Shown in pieces: positions 23,476-33,227 of a DNA stretch of 64,000 nt. The DNA comes from CAYWRZ01 sp964460845 (GTDB lineage: Bacteria; Bacteroidota; Bacteroidia; Flavobacteriales_D; UBA2798), in assembly GCA_964460845.1 (NCBI GenBank), contig CAYWRZ010000004.1:62001-126000 (forward strand), written 5' to 3'. The stretch's first letter is position 1, and every line of letters starts with the position of its first letter. The translations under genes were made by a program, and so were the position numbers. Below the pieces are notes generated by a model. It was not told the origin of the DNA, ran no database searches, and worked only from the letters and a program-made list of their open reading frames with translations.

Positions 23476-24819
23476 ATGAACATTTCTTGCCGCTCGCACA
23501 TCAAAGGGTACGCCGTTCTGGCCTCCCTGTTCTTTTTGCTGAGCTTTAACTTGTCCAATACGGCAAAAGCGCAGGATGTGGCAGCAGGTGAAGCGCTTTT
23601 TAAAGCCTCCTGTGCCTCTTGTCACAAAGCCACAGATAAAGTCTCCATTGGTCCCGGTCTTAAGGGCGCACACCAGCGTTGGATTGATGCCGGTATCGGA
23701 GATATGTTCTATGATTGGATTCAGAATCCGAAGAAAACGCTGGACAAAGGACATCCTTATGTGACCGGTTTGGTCGCCAAGTTCAGCAACCAGGCGCTCA
23801 TGACCGCCCAGCCCGTAAGCCGCGAGCAGATCGACAACATTATGGCTTATGTGGATGGTTACACAGAACCTATAACAGGTGATCCGAAAGTAGATCAGGG
23901 AGCTGTAGCTGTTTCCAAAGACGAAGCCGGAAGCTGGATTTGGTGGTTGGTGCTCGGTGGTATTTTCTTTGTAATAGCTGTTTCTACAGGTTCGGTACGC
24001 CGTCAGCTTATCAACGCCAACCGTGAGAAAAAAGGGAAAGAGCCCTTGCCTGATGTGCCTTATTTCACCGTTTGGAAAGCATGGGCATGGCGCAACAAAA
24101 TCTTGGTTTCTTTTGTTTTCCTCTTTGTGATTTTGGCCGGTCTTACCAACGGCTGGTACAGGCTCAAAGATGTGGGCGTATTTGAGAATTACAAGCCCGA
24201 GCAGCCTATTGCATTCTCGCACAAAATACACGCCGGCGATAACAAAATTGCCTGTCAATATTGCCACCCCACTACCGAAAAATCGAAGCATGCTTCTATT
24301 CCCGATGCCATGCTTTGTATGAACTGCCACAAAAACATTCAGTCGGGTACCCTGACCAAAGAGACGGAGATCTCCAAAATCTACAAGGCGGTAGGCTTTG
24401 ATCCCGAAACCATGTCATACACCGGCGAGACCAACCCCATCAAATGGGTGAAGGTGCACAATATGCCCGATCACGTGTTCTTCTCTCACCAGCAGCACGT
24501 AGTGGCCGGCAAGCTGGAGTGTAAGCAGTGTCACGGCGATATGGAAAAAGAAACCGTGGCCCGCGTAATGCCCCACGAAGAGTTGAACGCCATCAACAAA
24601 GAATTCGGTATTGAAGTAACCCGCGCAACCCTCACGATGGGCTGGTGTATCGAATGTCACCAGCAGTCGGCTGTGCAAATGGGCAGCGGTAACGGGTATT
24701 ACGATGAAATGCAGCGTCGTTTGATGCTCGATCCGGAACTCTATAAGAAGCACATCGAAGACGGGAAGATTACCGTGCAGGAAATGGGCGGTTGGGAATG
24801 TGCAAAATGTCATTACTAA
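23476..24819 (+). CDS. actA: Alternative complex III subunit A, multiheme cytochrome c
   Basis: A 447-residue exported cytochrome with six CxxCH heme sites: CASCH at 46-50, CQYCH at 260-264, CMNCH at 281-285, CKQCH at 349-353, CIECH at 391-395 and CAKCH at 442-446. The N-terminal heme domain is a monoheme cytochrome c; the last five form the pentaheme domain. Membrane segments lie near 153-171 and 207-224, and a signal peptide at 8-32. This matches the ActA of Bacteroidota alternative complex III, a quinol:cytochrome c oxidoreductase that replaces the bc1 complex. It is followed by actB after a 19-base gap. Confidence 0.93.
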   Translation: MNISCRSHIKGYAVLASLFFLLSFNLSNTAKAQDVAAGEALFKASCASCHKATDKVSIGPGLKGAHQRWIDAGIGDMFYDWIQNPKKTLDKGHPYVTGLVAKFSNQALMTAQPVSREQIDNIMAYVDGYTEPITGDPKVDQGAVAVSKDEAGSWIWWLVLGGIFFVIAVSTGSVRRQLINANREKKGKEPLPDVPYFTVWKAWAWRNKILVSFVFLFVILAGLTNGWYRLKDVGVFENYKPEQPIAFSHKIHAGDNKIACQYCHPTTEKSKHASIPDAMLCMNCHKNIQSGTLTKETEISKIYKAVGFDPETMSYTGETNPIKWVKVHNMPDHVFFSHQQHVVAGKLECKQCHGDMEKETVARVMPHEELNAINKEFGIEVTRATLTMGWCIECHQQSAVQMGSGNGYYDEMQRRLMLDPELYKKHIEDGKITVQEMGGWECAKCHY

Positions 24820-24838
24820 AATCTTATTGCCGCGCGCT

Positions 24839-27800
24839 ATGAGTACACAAAAAGAATATTGGAAAGGTCTTGAAGAGCTCAACAATACGCCGGGCTTTGT
24901 AAAGAACCGTGACAATGAGTTTTCTCATGAGCTTCCGATCGACGCTTTTTTGGGCGATGAGAAGCTAAAAGAATCTTCTACCAGCCGTCGTGACTTCCTG
25001 AAGTTTTTAGGCTTCAGCGTAACGGCTGCGTCGCTGGTGGCCTGCGAGGCACCGGTTATCAAATCCATACCTTATGTAGCCAAACCCGAAGACATTACTC
25101 CGGGGGTAGCTAACTGGTATGCTTCCACTTACTACGATGGGAACGACTACGCGAGCATTCTCGTGAAAACCCGTGAAGGGCGTCCTATCTTTATAAAAGG
25201 AAATCGCAAATTCGGTATCAACAAGGGTACTACCGTACCCCGTGTAACCGCCTCGGTACTTTCGCTTTACGATACGGCACGCCTTCAGGGGCCACTGGCC
25301 GGCGGAGCACCTGCCGGTTGGGATGAGGTAGATACCCAAATCAAGGATCGCCTGGCAGAGATTTTGCGTAACGGCGGACAGGTACGTTTCCTGACTGGCA
25401 GCGTAGCGAGCCCCTCTACCGAAAGCGTATTGCAGGAAGTACAGGCTGCTTTGGCCGCTACCGAAGGCGCAGCGCCTGATAGCGTTCGCCACATCCAGTA
25501 CGACCCCGTTTCTTATGCCGCGATTCGCGAAGCCAACCAACGCAGCTTCGGCCAATCGCTTATCCCCGACTACGATTTTTCCAAAGCGCGTGTCATTGTC
25601 AGCATTGCGGCCGATTTCCTGACCAACTGGTTGCTGCCTACGCAGTTTATGCCGCAGTACTTACAAAACCGTAAGCCCGAAAATGAGTGGATGTCGCGCC
25701 ATTTCCAGTTCGAATCCATTCTGACAGTGAGCGGTGCCAACGCCGATTCGCGTGTGCCCATCAAGCCTTCGCAGGAAGGACTGGTAGCGGCAGCCCTTTA
25801 CCAGCATATTACCGGTACGAAAGTGGCCGAAGTACCTCAGGAAATTTTGGATAAGACCAAAATCGCCGCCGCCGAGCTGAAAAAAGCAGGCAGCGCTTCG
25901 GTGGTGGTTGCCGGTGCCAACAATCCTGAAATACAGGTGTTGGTGAATGCCATCAACGAGAATTTGGGTGCTTATTCCAGTACGATTAACCTGAACAACC
26001 CCGTTAATCTGTTCCGTGGTAATGACCGCGAAGTGGAAGCTCTCGTCAATGAGGTGAAAGCCGGTAAAATTGACGCGCTCTTCATCGACGATTTGGTGAA
26101 TCCGGTGTATTCGCTCCCCGAAGGCAAAGCTTTCGGCGAAGCGCTTTCGAAGGTGAAGCTGACGGTATCGTTTTCGCGTGTGGCCGACGAAACCGCAAGC
26201 CTTTGCCAGTTTGTGTGTCCTAATCACCACTACCTCGAGTCTTGGAATGACCTGAACCCCGTAGCTAACCACTACGCGCTGGTACAGCCCGCTATACGCC
26301 CGCTTTACGAAACCCGTGCCCTGCAGGAAAGCCTGCTGGTATGGATCGGCAAAGCCCAACGCACCGACAAAGACAGTCAGGTGTATTACGATGTGATCCG
26401 TGCAAACTGGGAAAAATACGGTTTCTCTCAGCAAAACGAATACCTCCTTTTTGAAGATTACTGGAACTGGCACGTGCACAACGGCTCGGGTTCGGTAGCC
26501 CTCGTATCGCCTACGCCGGTGGCTTTCGCTGCCGACGTGAACGAAGCCGGACGAAAAGTATCCGGTATCGAAAGCGGAGAATTTGAACTGGTGCTTTATC
26601 AGAATGCCGGTATGGGAATCGGTAATCAGGCTGCTAACCCCTGGTTGCAGGAGCTTCCCGACCCCATTACCAAAGTAACCTGGGACAACTACCTGACCAT
26701 GTCGCCGGCCGATATGCAGGAAAGAAAATACAATCTCCACATCGGACAGGAAGATCCGGCCAGCCTTGTGACCCTAAAAACGGAAAGCGGAGCGGAACTG
26801 GAATTGCCGGTATTCCCGCAGCCCGGTCAGGCTCGTGGTACCATTGGTTTGGCATTAGGTTACGGCCGTGGCGAAAACGGAGAAAATATCGGTAAAGCCG
26901 CATTCCAGCATAAAGAATACGGCGGAATCCAAACTGACGGCGACGGCAAGCCCGTTCCCGTAGGTAAGAACGCGTTTAAGCTGGCCTCTTTTGCCGGCGG
27001 ATTGCTGTCTTACCACCTCTATAAAACCAGCGTGTCGGGTACCGGCAAAACCTATCCTTTGGCATCTACACAAACGCACCATACCATTATGGGGCGTACC
27101 TCGGTAGTACGTGAGACCACATTTGCGTTTTACAAAACCGGCCAAAAAGAAGGAGAGAACGGATTTAACCGCACACATACGCTGCCCATCCATGAAAACG
27201 GAGAGGTAGTGCACAAGCCGGTAGATGAAGTCGGTATTTGGAAAGAGCATCCTATAAAACATATCGGTCACCGTTGGGGCATGACCATCGACCTGAACAC
27301 CTGTATCGGTTGTGGTAACTGTCTTGTGGCCTGTCAGGCCGAAAACAACGTGCCGGTAGTAGGTAAGGATGAGGTACGTCGCGGTCGCGAAATGCACTGG
27401 CTGCGTTTGGACCGTTACTATTCTTCCGATATGACCAAGGCCCGCGCTGCCGAAGAGGGAGTAGGCGCCATCTCGATGTACTCGCAGATGGAAGTGCCTT
27501 CCGACAGTCCTGAGGTGGTATTTATGCCGATGATGTGTCAGCAGTGTAACCATGCGCCTTGCGAAACGGTGTGTCCGGTAGCTGCTACCACACACAGCGA
27601 CGAAGGGCTTAACCAAATGGCTTACAACCGTTGTATCGGTACCCGTTACTGCGCCAACAACTGTCCTTATAAAGTGCGTCGTTTTAACTGGTTCAACTAC
27701 CCCAGCTATAAGAAATTTACCGGAGTGAACCCTGCGCAGGATGAAATGGGTCGCCTCGTACTGAACCCCGATGTGGTGGTTCGTACCCGTGGTGTGATGG

Positions 27801-28075
27801 AAAAATGCAGCATGTGCGTGCAGGAGATTCAGGCCGGTAAGCTCAAGGCGAAGAAAGAAGGCCGCAAGCTGGTGGATGGAGATATTGATTGCGCCTGTGC
27901 CGATGCTTGTCCGACCGACGCTATCACATTTGGCGACTGGAACGACGAAGATTCGGCCATCCGCAAGGTTTCTCAGTCTGACCGTGCTTATCATGCGCTG
28001 GAAGAAACCGGGGTGAAGCCCAACATCTGGTACATGGTGAAAGTGCGTAACACCGTTGAACAAACCGAAGCCTAA
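24839..28075 (+). CDS. actB: Alternative complex III subunit B, TAT-variant molybdopterin-like iron-sulfur protein
   Basis: This 1078-residue subunit fuses a molybdopterin oxidoreductase-like domain (about 70-760) with a ferredoxin-like domain. The TAT-variant signal has SRRDFLKFLGFS with the twin Arg at 50-51. The iron-sulfur cysteines are in CIGCGNCLVAC (from residue 822), CQQCNHAPCETVC (from 900), CIGTRYCANNCP, CSMCVQ and CACADACP, enough for four clusters. In ACIII the subunit carries electrons, and the Mo-like domain has lost its cofactor. I chose the ATG at 24839 giving MSTQKEYWKGLEEL; an earlier in-frame start at 24800 adds non-conserved residues. Confidence 0.94.
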   Translation: MSTQKEYWKGLEELNNTPGFVKNRDNEFSHELPIDAFLGDEKLKESSTSRRDFLKFLGFSVTAASLVACEAPVIKSIPYVAKPEDITPGVANWYASTYYDGNDYASILVKTREGRPIFIKGNRKFGINKGTTVPRVTASVLSLYDTARLQGPLAGGAPAGWDEVDTQIKDRLAEILRNGGQVRFLTGSVASPSTESVLQEVQAALAATEGAAPDSVRHIQYDPVSYAAIREANQRSFGQSLIPDYDFSKARVIVSIAADFLTNWLLPTQFMPQYLQNRKPENEWMSRHFQFESILTVSGANADSRVPIKPSQEGLVAAALYQHITGTKVAEVPQEILDKTKIAAAELKKAGSASVVVAGANNPEIQVLVNAINENLGAYSSTINLNNPVNLFRGNDREVEALVNEVKAGKIDALFIDDLVNPVYSLPEGKAFGEALSKVKLTVSFSRVADETASLCQFVCPNHHYLESWNDLNPVANHYALVQPAIRPLYETRALQESLLVWIGKAQRTDKDSQVYYDVIRANWEKYGFSQQNEYLLFEDYWNWHVHNGSGSVALVSPTPVAFAADVNEAGRKVSGIESGEFELVLYQNAGMGIGNQAANPWLQELPDPITKVTWDNYLTMSPADMQERKYNLHIGQEDPASLVTLKTESGAELELPVFPQPGQARGTIGLALGYGRGENGENIGKAAFQHKEYGGIQTDGDGKPVPVGKNAFKLASFAGGLLSYHLYKTSVSGTGKTYPLASTQTHHTIMGRTSVVRETTFAFYKTGQKEGENGFNRTHTLPIHENGEVVHKPVDEVGIWKEHPIKHIGHRWGMTIDLNTCIGCGNCLVACQAENNVPVVGKDEVRRGREMHWLRLDRYYSSDMTKARAAEEGVGAISMYSQMEVPSDSPEVVFMPMMCQQCNHAPCETVCPVAATTHSDEGLNQMAYNRCIGTRYCANNCPYKVRRFNWFNYPSYKKFTGVNPAQDEMGRLVLNPDVVVRTRGVMEKCSMCVQEIQAGKLKAKKEGRKLVDGDIDCACADACPTDAITFGDWNDEDSAIRKVSQSDRAYHALEETGVKPNIWYMVKVRNTVEQTEA

Positions 28076-28107
28076 CACACAGAAAGCATCCTTAAAAATT
28101 CCGGATA

Positions 28108-29502
28108 ATGCATAAAGAAGCCGCGATACGCGAACCGCTAATACTGGGAGACAAGACCTACCACGATATCACCGAAGATATTTGTAGGCCTATCGAAAGC
28201 AAAGCCCCCCGTGCATGGTATGTGCTCCTGGCCATATCAGGGGTCATCGCCCTTTGGGGAATAGGCTGTATCCTTTACCTCATCGGAACCGGTATAGGGG
28301 TTTGGGGTCTGAACAAAACCATAGGCTGGGCCTGGGACATCACCAACTTTGTATGGTGGGTAGGTATCGGTCACGCCGGTACGCTGATCTCTGCCATCCT
28401 TTTACTNNNNNNNNNNCTGCTGTTCCGTCAACGCTGGAGAATGGCGATTAACCGTTCGGCCGAAGCGATGACGATCTTTGCGGTAATCATGGCCGCGATA
28501 TTCCCGCTTATTCACATGGGGCGTGTATGGGTAGGCTACTGGGTATTCCCCTTTGCCAACCAGTACGGTTCTCTGTGGGTGAACTTTAACTCGGCACTGT
28601 TGTGGGACGTGTTCGCTATCTCGACCTATTTCTCCGTATCGCTTGTATTTTGGTACATCGGTCTTATTCCTGATTTTGCGACTATCCGCGACCGGATGAC
28701 CAAACCTTTGGCCAAAAAAGTATATGGAATTCTCAGCTTCGGCTGGACCGGTAATGCCAAGGCCTGGAACCGTTTTGAGCTTGTATCGCTGGTGTTAGCC
28801 GGATTGGCTACTCCGCTGGTATTCTCCGTGCACTCTATCGTATCGACCGACTTTGCGACTTCTATCATTCCCGGCTGGCACACTACCATTTTCCCCCCTT
28901 ATTTCGTATCGGGTGCCGTATTCTCGGGCTTTGCGATGGTACAGACCCTGCTGATCATTATGCGTAAGGTGATGAAGCTGGAAAACTACATTACCATCAA
29001 GCACATCGAATACATGAACATCGTAATTATCGTAACGGGTTCTATCGTAGGGGTGGCTTACCTGACCGAGCTTTTCGTGTCGTGGTATTCGGGTGTGGAA
29101 TATGAGCAGTATGCGTTCATCAACCGTTTCTCCGGTCCTTATGCCTGGGCTTATTGGTGCATGATGACCTGTAACGTAATCTCTCCGCAGCTCTTTTGGT
29201 TCAAAAAGCTTCGCACCAACCTGCTTTTCACTTTTGTAATGTCGATCATTGTGAACATCGGTATGTGGTTCGAGCGTTTCGTGATTATTGTGACTTCGCT
29301 GCACCGCGACTTTGTGCCTTCGAGCTGGAGCATGTTCTATCCGACCTTCATCGATATCGGGATATTTATAGGAACTATCGGTATCTTCTTTACCCTGTTC
29401 CTGCTCTTTGCCCGCTTCTTCCCGGTGCTGGCTTTGAATGAACTCAAATCTATCCTGAGAATTTCGGGAGAGAAGTACAAAAAAATGGAGTCCCATCATT
29501 AA
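28108..29502 (+). CDS. actC: Alternative complex III subunit C, NrfD-like, interrupted by an N run
   Basis: A 464-residue polytopic inner-membrane protein of the NrfD/PsrC type, which holds a quinol site in ACIII. Conserved features include TNFVWWVGIGHAGTLISAILL, NRSAEAMTIFAVIMAAIFPLIHMGR and IVSTDFATSIIPGWHTTIFPPYFVSGAVFSGFAMV. About ten membrane helices are expected. Ten N at 28407-28416 fall in a conserved hydrophobic stretch; the frame is kept on both sides but four residues are undetermined. Homologues read ILLLFRQ-like here with no four-residue insert, so the gap length is probably artificial. A 32-base gap separates it from actB. Confidence 0.92.
   Translation: MHKEAAIREPLILGDKTYHDITEDICRPIESKAPRAWYVLLAISGVIALWGIGCILYLIGTGIGVWGLNKTIGWAWDITNFVWWVGIGHAGTLISAILLXXXXLLFRQRWRMAINRSAEAMTIFAVIMAAIFPLIHMGRVWVGYWVFPFANQYGSLWVNFNSALLWDVFAISTYFSVSLVFWYIGLIPDFATIRDRMTKPLAKKVYGILSFGWTGNAKAWNRFELVSLVLAGLATPLVFSVHSIVSTDFATSIIPGWHTTIFPPYFVSGAVFSGFAMVQTLLIIMRKVMKLENYITIKHIEYMNIVIIVTGSIVGVAYLTELFVSWYSGVEYEQYAFINRFSGPYAWAYWCMMTCNVISPQLFWFKKLRTNLLFTFVMSIIVNIGMWFERFVIIVTSLHRDFVPSSWSMFYPTFIDIGIFIGTIGIFFTLFLLFARFFPVLALNELKSILRISGEKYKKMESHH
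28407..28416. other. Run of ten N (assembly gap) inside actC
   Basis: The sequence is undetermined at ten positions. Flanks read TTTTACT and CTGCTGTTCC, both coding for the same conserved stretch, which suggests the flanks nearly join or overlap. Confidence 0.99.
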
Positions 29503-29521
29503 TATATAAACAGGACTGACG

Positions 29522-30055
29522 ATGGCAGACAAAGTAATTTACGCGATGTACGACGATGACCACCTTCTGTTGGAGGGGGCTAAAAAGCTCGTGGCAAAAG
29601 GAATTCACGTGCGTGATGTGTACTCGCCTTTCCCGATTCACGGCATTGATCCCGTTATCGGGGTGCAGCAAACCCGTTTGGGAATCTGTGCCTTCCTTTA
29701 CGGATTGACCGGTCTTACCCTGGCGCTGTTTGCCATCCGCTATTTTATGATTGTGGACTGGCCTTTGAATATAGGTGGTAAGCCTAATTTTTCGCTGCTC
29801 GAAAACCTTCCCGCGTTTATCCCGGTAACCTTCGAATTTACTATCTTCTGTACGGCGCACGGTATGGCCATTACCTACCTGCTCCGCAACAAAACCCTTC
29901 CCGGTATGCCGGCCCGTAACCCGGATCCCCGTACTACCGATGATAGGTTCGTGATGGAGCTGCGTGCCAGTGAAAACGGTACTTACTCGGTAGATCAGCT
30001 TCAAAATATGCTGAAAGAAACCGGAATAGTTGAACTCGATGTAAGAGAATTCTAA
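29522..30055 (+). CDS. actD: Alternative complex III subunit D (DUF3341)
   Basis: A 177-residue inner-membrane protein. The N-terminal soluble part begins VIYAMYDDDHLLLEGAKKLVAKGIHVRDVYSPFPIHGID, the hallmark of DUF3341. Two membrane helices follow near residues 55-78 and 97-118. It contacts ActC and ActF in ACIII. The stop overlaps the start of actE by one base (TAATG). Confidence 0.93.
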   Translation: MADKVIYAMYDDDHLLLEGAKKLVAKGIHVRDVYSPFPIHGIDPVIGVQQTRLGICAFLYGLTGLTLALFAIRYFMIVDWPLNIGGKPNFSLLENLPAFIPVTFEFTIFCTAHGMAITYLLRNKTLPGMPARNPDPRTTDDRFVMELRASENGTYSVDQLQNMLKETGIVELDVREF

Positions 30056-30681
30056 TGCGTATGATCCGTACAACTTCCATATTGAAAATCGGGCTTCCGC
30101 TGCTGGTCATCGGAATGACATCCTGTGTCAAGGACCCGCAAAGTCCGGGTTACGAATACATGCCCGATATGTATCGTTCTCCGGCGGTAGAGGCTTATGT
30201 GGATTACGAAAACATAGAAACCCTCTCGGCCCGTGTGCCTGCCAAAGGAACCATTGTTTTCACCAACGATTCGGCCAAAGTCATTTTTAATATGCCTTAT
30301 CCTATTCCCGATACACCTGAAGGATATGAGCAATCGGCTGCGCTGAAAAATCCGATTCCGTATTCGGAAGCGGTATTGGCAGAAGGCAAGTACATTTACG
30401 AGAAATTTTGTACCCATTGTCACGGTGAGAAGGGAGACGGACAGGGTTCAATTGTGCAGAACGGGAAGTTTGACGGTATTCCTGCCTACAATGCAGGCGC
30501 TTTACAGACACTTCCGGAAGGGAAAATGTTTCACGTAATTACCTTCGGAAAAGGGATGATGGGCCCACATGCCGGTCAGCTCAACAAAGAAGAGCGCTGG
30601 AAAGTGGTGCACTACGTAAGATACCTGCAGCATAACGGTACGCATCCCGATGCGTTTGCGATACCGGCTTCTGCCAACTGA
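30055..30681 (+). CDS. actE: Alternative complex III subunit E, monoheme cytochrome c
   Basis: A 208-residue cytochrome c with the heme motif CTHCHGEKGDG at residues 119-129 and a likely Met ligand in KGMMGPHAGQL. The N-terminus has a hydrophobic segment ending in GMTSC, which reads as a lipobox-like sequence with Cys24, so it may be lipid anchored as ActE is in structural work. It is translationally coupled to actD by a one-base overlap. Confidence 0.92.
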   Translation: MRMIRTTSILKIGLPLLVIGMTSCVKDPQSPGYEYMPDMYRSPAVEAYVDYENIETLSARVPAKGTIVFTNDSAKVIFNMPYPIPDTPEGYEQSAALKNPIPYSEAVLAEGKYIYEKFCTHCHGEKGDGQGSIVQNGKFDGIPAYNAGALQTLPEGKMFHVITFGKGMMGPHAGQLNKEERWKVVHYVRYLQHNGTHPDAFAIPASAN

Positions 30682-30731
30682 CGCTGCAATGAACAATAAA
30701 GCTTAACACTAACGTAAATAGCTCCGATAAA

Positions 30732-31928
30732 ATGGAATTTACATTTTCGAATCGCGCAAAGAATGTGACCTACTTGTTGATGGCGCTCGGACTGGTGGCC
30801 ACGCTCGTGGGCTTCTTTACGGACAGTTCCGATCATTCGGGCTCCCGTTTTTGGGCGAACCTTTTGGTAAACGGGTTCTTCTATTTCGCTATTGCATTGG
30901 GCGCCTTGTTTTTCCTTGCGCTTCAGTATGCCACCGAAGCCGCCTGGGGAGCCGTGCTCAAAAGGATTTTTGAAGCGGTAATGGCTTTTCTGCCGATAGG
31001 CACCATTGTACTGATCATCGTCTTTTTGGGTGGAACTTTTCATGTACACCACCTGTATCACTGGATGGCCGAAGGTGTGATGGATCCGGCCAGCGAACAT
31101 TACGATAAAATTATTGCCGGCAAATCGGCTTACCTGAACCAGCCTTTCTTTTGGGTACGTACGCTGGCTTACTTCGCTGTTTTCCTGATTTTTGCCCGTG
31201 CGTTCCGCAAGCGTTCGCTACAGGAAGATGTAGAAGGCGGCACACGCCTGCATTTCATCAACTACCGCAAAGCGGCTGTGTTTTTGGTGCTTTTTGCGGT
31301 GCTTTCTTCCACCCTTTCCTGGGATTGGCTCATGTCGCTCGACCCCCACTGGTTTAGCACGCTCTACGGATGGTACGTGTTTTCCGGAATGTGGGTGAGC
31401 GCTATTATCGTTTTTATCGTGCTTACATTTTACCTCAAAGGCAAAGGATACCTTGCTAATGTCAATGAAAGCCATATTCACGATTTGGGTAAATGGATGT
31501 TTGCCATCAGCTTCCTGTGGAGCTACCTTTGGTTTTTCCAATACATGCTCATTTGGTACGCGCACATCCCCGAAGAGCTTCCGTACTACATTTTCCGTAT
31601 TGAACATTACAAGGTGCCGTTCTTCGGTATGTTCCTGATTAATTTCGTGCTGCCTATGCTGGTGCTGATGAGCCGCGACGCCAAGCGCAACCCGCGCATC
31701 CTGATGTTTGTCGGCTTCCTCATCTTTGTAGGCCACTGGCTGGATGTGTTCTGTCTGGTAATGCCCGGTACCGTGTTTGAGCACTGGCACTTAGGACTGC
31801 TGGAAATAGGTATGTTCCTGGCTTTCCTCGGTCTGTTCATCCACGTGGTACTGAATGCGCTGACCAAAGCACCCCTCGTGCCCGTACAGCATCCTTACCT
31901 CGACGAAAGTATTCACCATCACACCTAA
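30732..31928 (+). CDS. actF: Alternative complex III subunit F, NrfD-like membrane protein
   Basis: A 398-residue polytopic membrane protein, homologous to ActC and forming the second NrfD-like unit of ACIII. Conserved parts include RAFRKRSLQED, SSTLSWDWLMSLDPHWFSTLYGWYVFSGMWVS and LIWYAHIPEELPYY. About ten membrane helices can be read. A 50-base gap separates it from actE and 20 bases from coxB. Confidence 0.92.
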   Translation: MEFTFSNRAKNVTYLLMALGLVATLVGFFTDSSDHSGSRFWANLLVNGFFYFAIALGALFFLALQYATEAAWGAVLKRIFEAVMAFLPIGTIVLIIVFLGGTFHVHHLYHWMAEGVMDPASEHYDKIIAGKSAYLNQPFFWVRTLAYFAVFLIFARAFRKRSLQEDVEGGTRLHFINYRKAAVFLVLFAVLSSTLSWDWLMSLDPHWFSTLYGWYVFSGMWVSAIIVFIVLTFYLKGKGYLANVNESHIHDLGKWMFAISFLWSYLWFFQYMLIWYAHIPEELPYYIFRIEHYKVPFFGMFLINFVLPMLVLMSRDAKRNPRILMFVGFLIFVGHWLDVFCLVMPGTVFEHWHLGLLEIGMFLAFLGLFIHVVLNALTKAPLVPVQHPYLDESIHHHT

Positions 31929-31948
31929 AAAAGAAAATCTAAGACATC

Positions 31949-33181
31949 ATGATAAAGCTTCTAATCGTTCTGGTTATACTTCTGGGGATTATCGCTATTT
32001 CCCAGTTGATGAGGGTGTATGAGCTTTCGTCAGAACTGAGAAATAAGAGAGAAGAAGACATCACGCTTAGCGACAATAAGCTGAACGCTAATATGATGAT
32101 TGTCTTCATGCTGGCCTTCTACGGATTTTTCATTTGGCTGTTGTGCAAGTATGGAGACGGTGGTCTCGGTGTTCCGGCTTCGTTGCACGGGCAGGTTACC
32201 GACTGGCTGATGGATCTGAACTTCGTTATCATCATTGCGGTATTCTTCATTACGAACACCCTGCTTTTTGTATTCGCGTTTAAATATTACTACCGCAAAG
32301 ACCGAAAGGCACTCTTTTATTCGCACAACAACAAGCTTGAGCTTTTGTGGACTTCCGTTCCGGCGGTGGTACTTGCTGTGATTATCATTCTCGGTCTGCG
32401 TACCTGGAATAAAATTCAGGCACCGGCCAGCCCCGAAGCTATCGTTGTGGAAGTGTACGCCAAGCAGTTTGACTGGACCGCGCGCTATTCGGGCGAAAAC
32501 AACGAGCTGGGCCATTCCGATTTCCGTTTGGTAAATACGGTGAACCCCCTGGGCGTGCTGACCCACGAATCGATTGCGCTGCGTGTGCAGGAAATTCAGG
32601 AAGAGATAGACGGTATTCAACAAAAGCTGGATACCGAAGTGATGCCCGATTTCCGTCGCAGCATGCTGGAAGAAGACAAGGAACGTCTTACCCGCCATCT
32701 GAAAAAAGTAAAGCAGCTCGAATCTCTTCAGAGCGATGAGCTGGACAAAAAGGCCAACGACGACAAAATCACCCGCGAGCTTCACCTGATTGTAGGCAAG
32801 GAATACGAGCTGGTGTTCCGTTCGCAGGATGTGATTCACAGTGCGTTTTTCCCTCACCACCGCGCGCAAATGAACACAGTGCCGGGTATGAGTACGCGCC
32901 TGAAAATGGTGCCTACCATTACGACCGATAGCATGCGCACGCTCAAGGGCGACCCTACTTTCGAGTATGTGCTGCTTTGCAACAAAGTATGCGGAGCTGC
33001 GCACTATAATATGCAGATGAAAGTGGTGGTAGAAACCGAAGAGGAGTTTAATGCCTGGTACAGGAAAGAAGATCACAAGACTATCAAGCAGGCATTTGCC
33101 GCACCTTCTGAAGGAGAGGCAGAAGCATCTTCGGAAACAGTGGCGGTTGAAGAACCCCAAACCCCTGTAATACAGGATTGA
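31949..33181 (+). CDS. coxB: Cytochrome c oxidase subunit II with inserted coiled coil
   Basis: A 410-residue subunit carrying the CuA centre. Ligands are His297 (DVIHSAF) and C344-x3-C348-x3-H352-x2-M355 in CNKVCGAAHYNM. Four hydrophobic segments are seen (about 1-20, 49-67, 90-112, 134-152), more than the two of the canonical subunit. Residues 210-275 form a strongly charged predicted coiled coil between the KQFDWT motif and the CuA domain, absent in the classical mitochondrial subunit. The acidic C-terminal tail is also extra. It starts 20 bases after actF and is 46 bases from coxA. Confidence 0.92.
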   Translation: MIKLLIVLVILLGIIAISQLMRVYELSSELRNKREEDITLSDNKLNANMMIVFMLAFYGFFIWLLCKYGDGGLGVPASLHGQVTDWLMDLNFVIIIAVFFITNTLLFVFAFKYYYRKDRKALFYSHNNKLELLWTSVPAVVLAVIIILGLRTWNKIQAPASPEAIVVEVYAKQFDWTARYSGENNELGHSDFRLVNTVNPLGVLTHESIALRVQEIQEEIDGIQQKLDTEVMPDFRRSMLEEDKERLTRHLKKVKQLESLQSDELDKKANDDKITRELHLIVGKEYELVFRSQDVIHSAFFPHHRAQMNTVPGMSTRLKMVPTITTDSMRTLKGDPTFEYVLLCNKVCGAAHYNMQMKVVVETEEEFNAWYRKEDHKTIKQAFAAPSEGEAEASSETVAVEEPQTPVIQD

Positions 33182-33227
33182 AAAAATACGGAATTAACGG
33201 TAACGGATACAAAATACGGATTGACAA

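Noticed and set aside
26855..28078. 407-residue open frame antisense to actB
   Set aside because: Shadow of a conserved gene with no domain or start signals.
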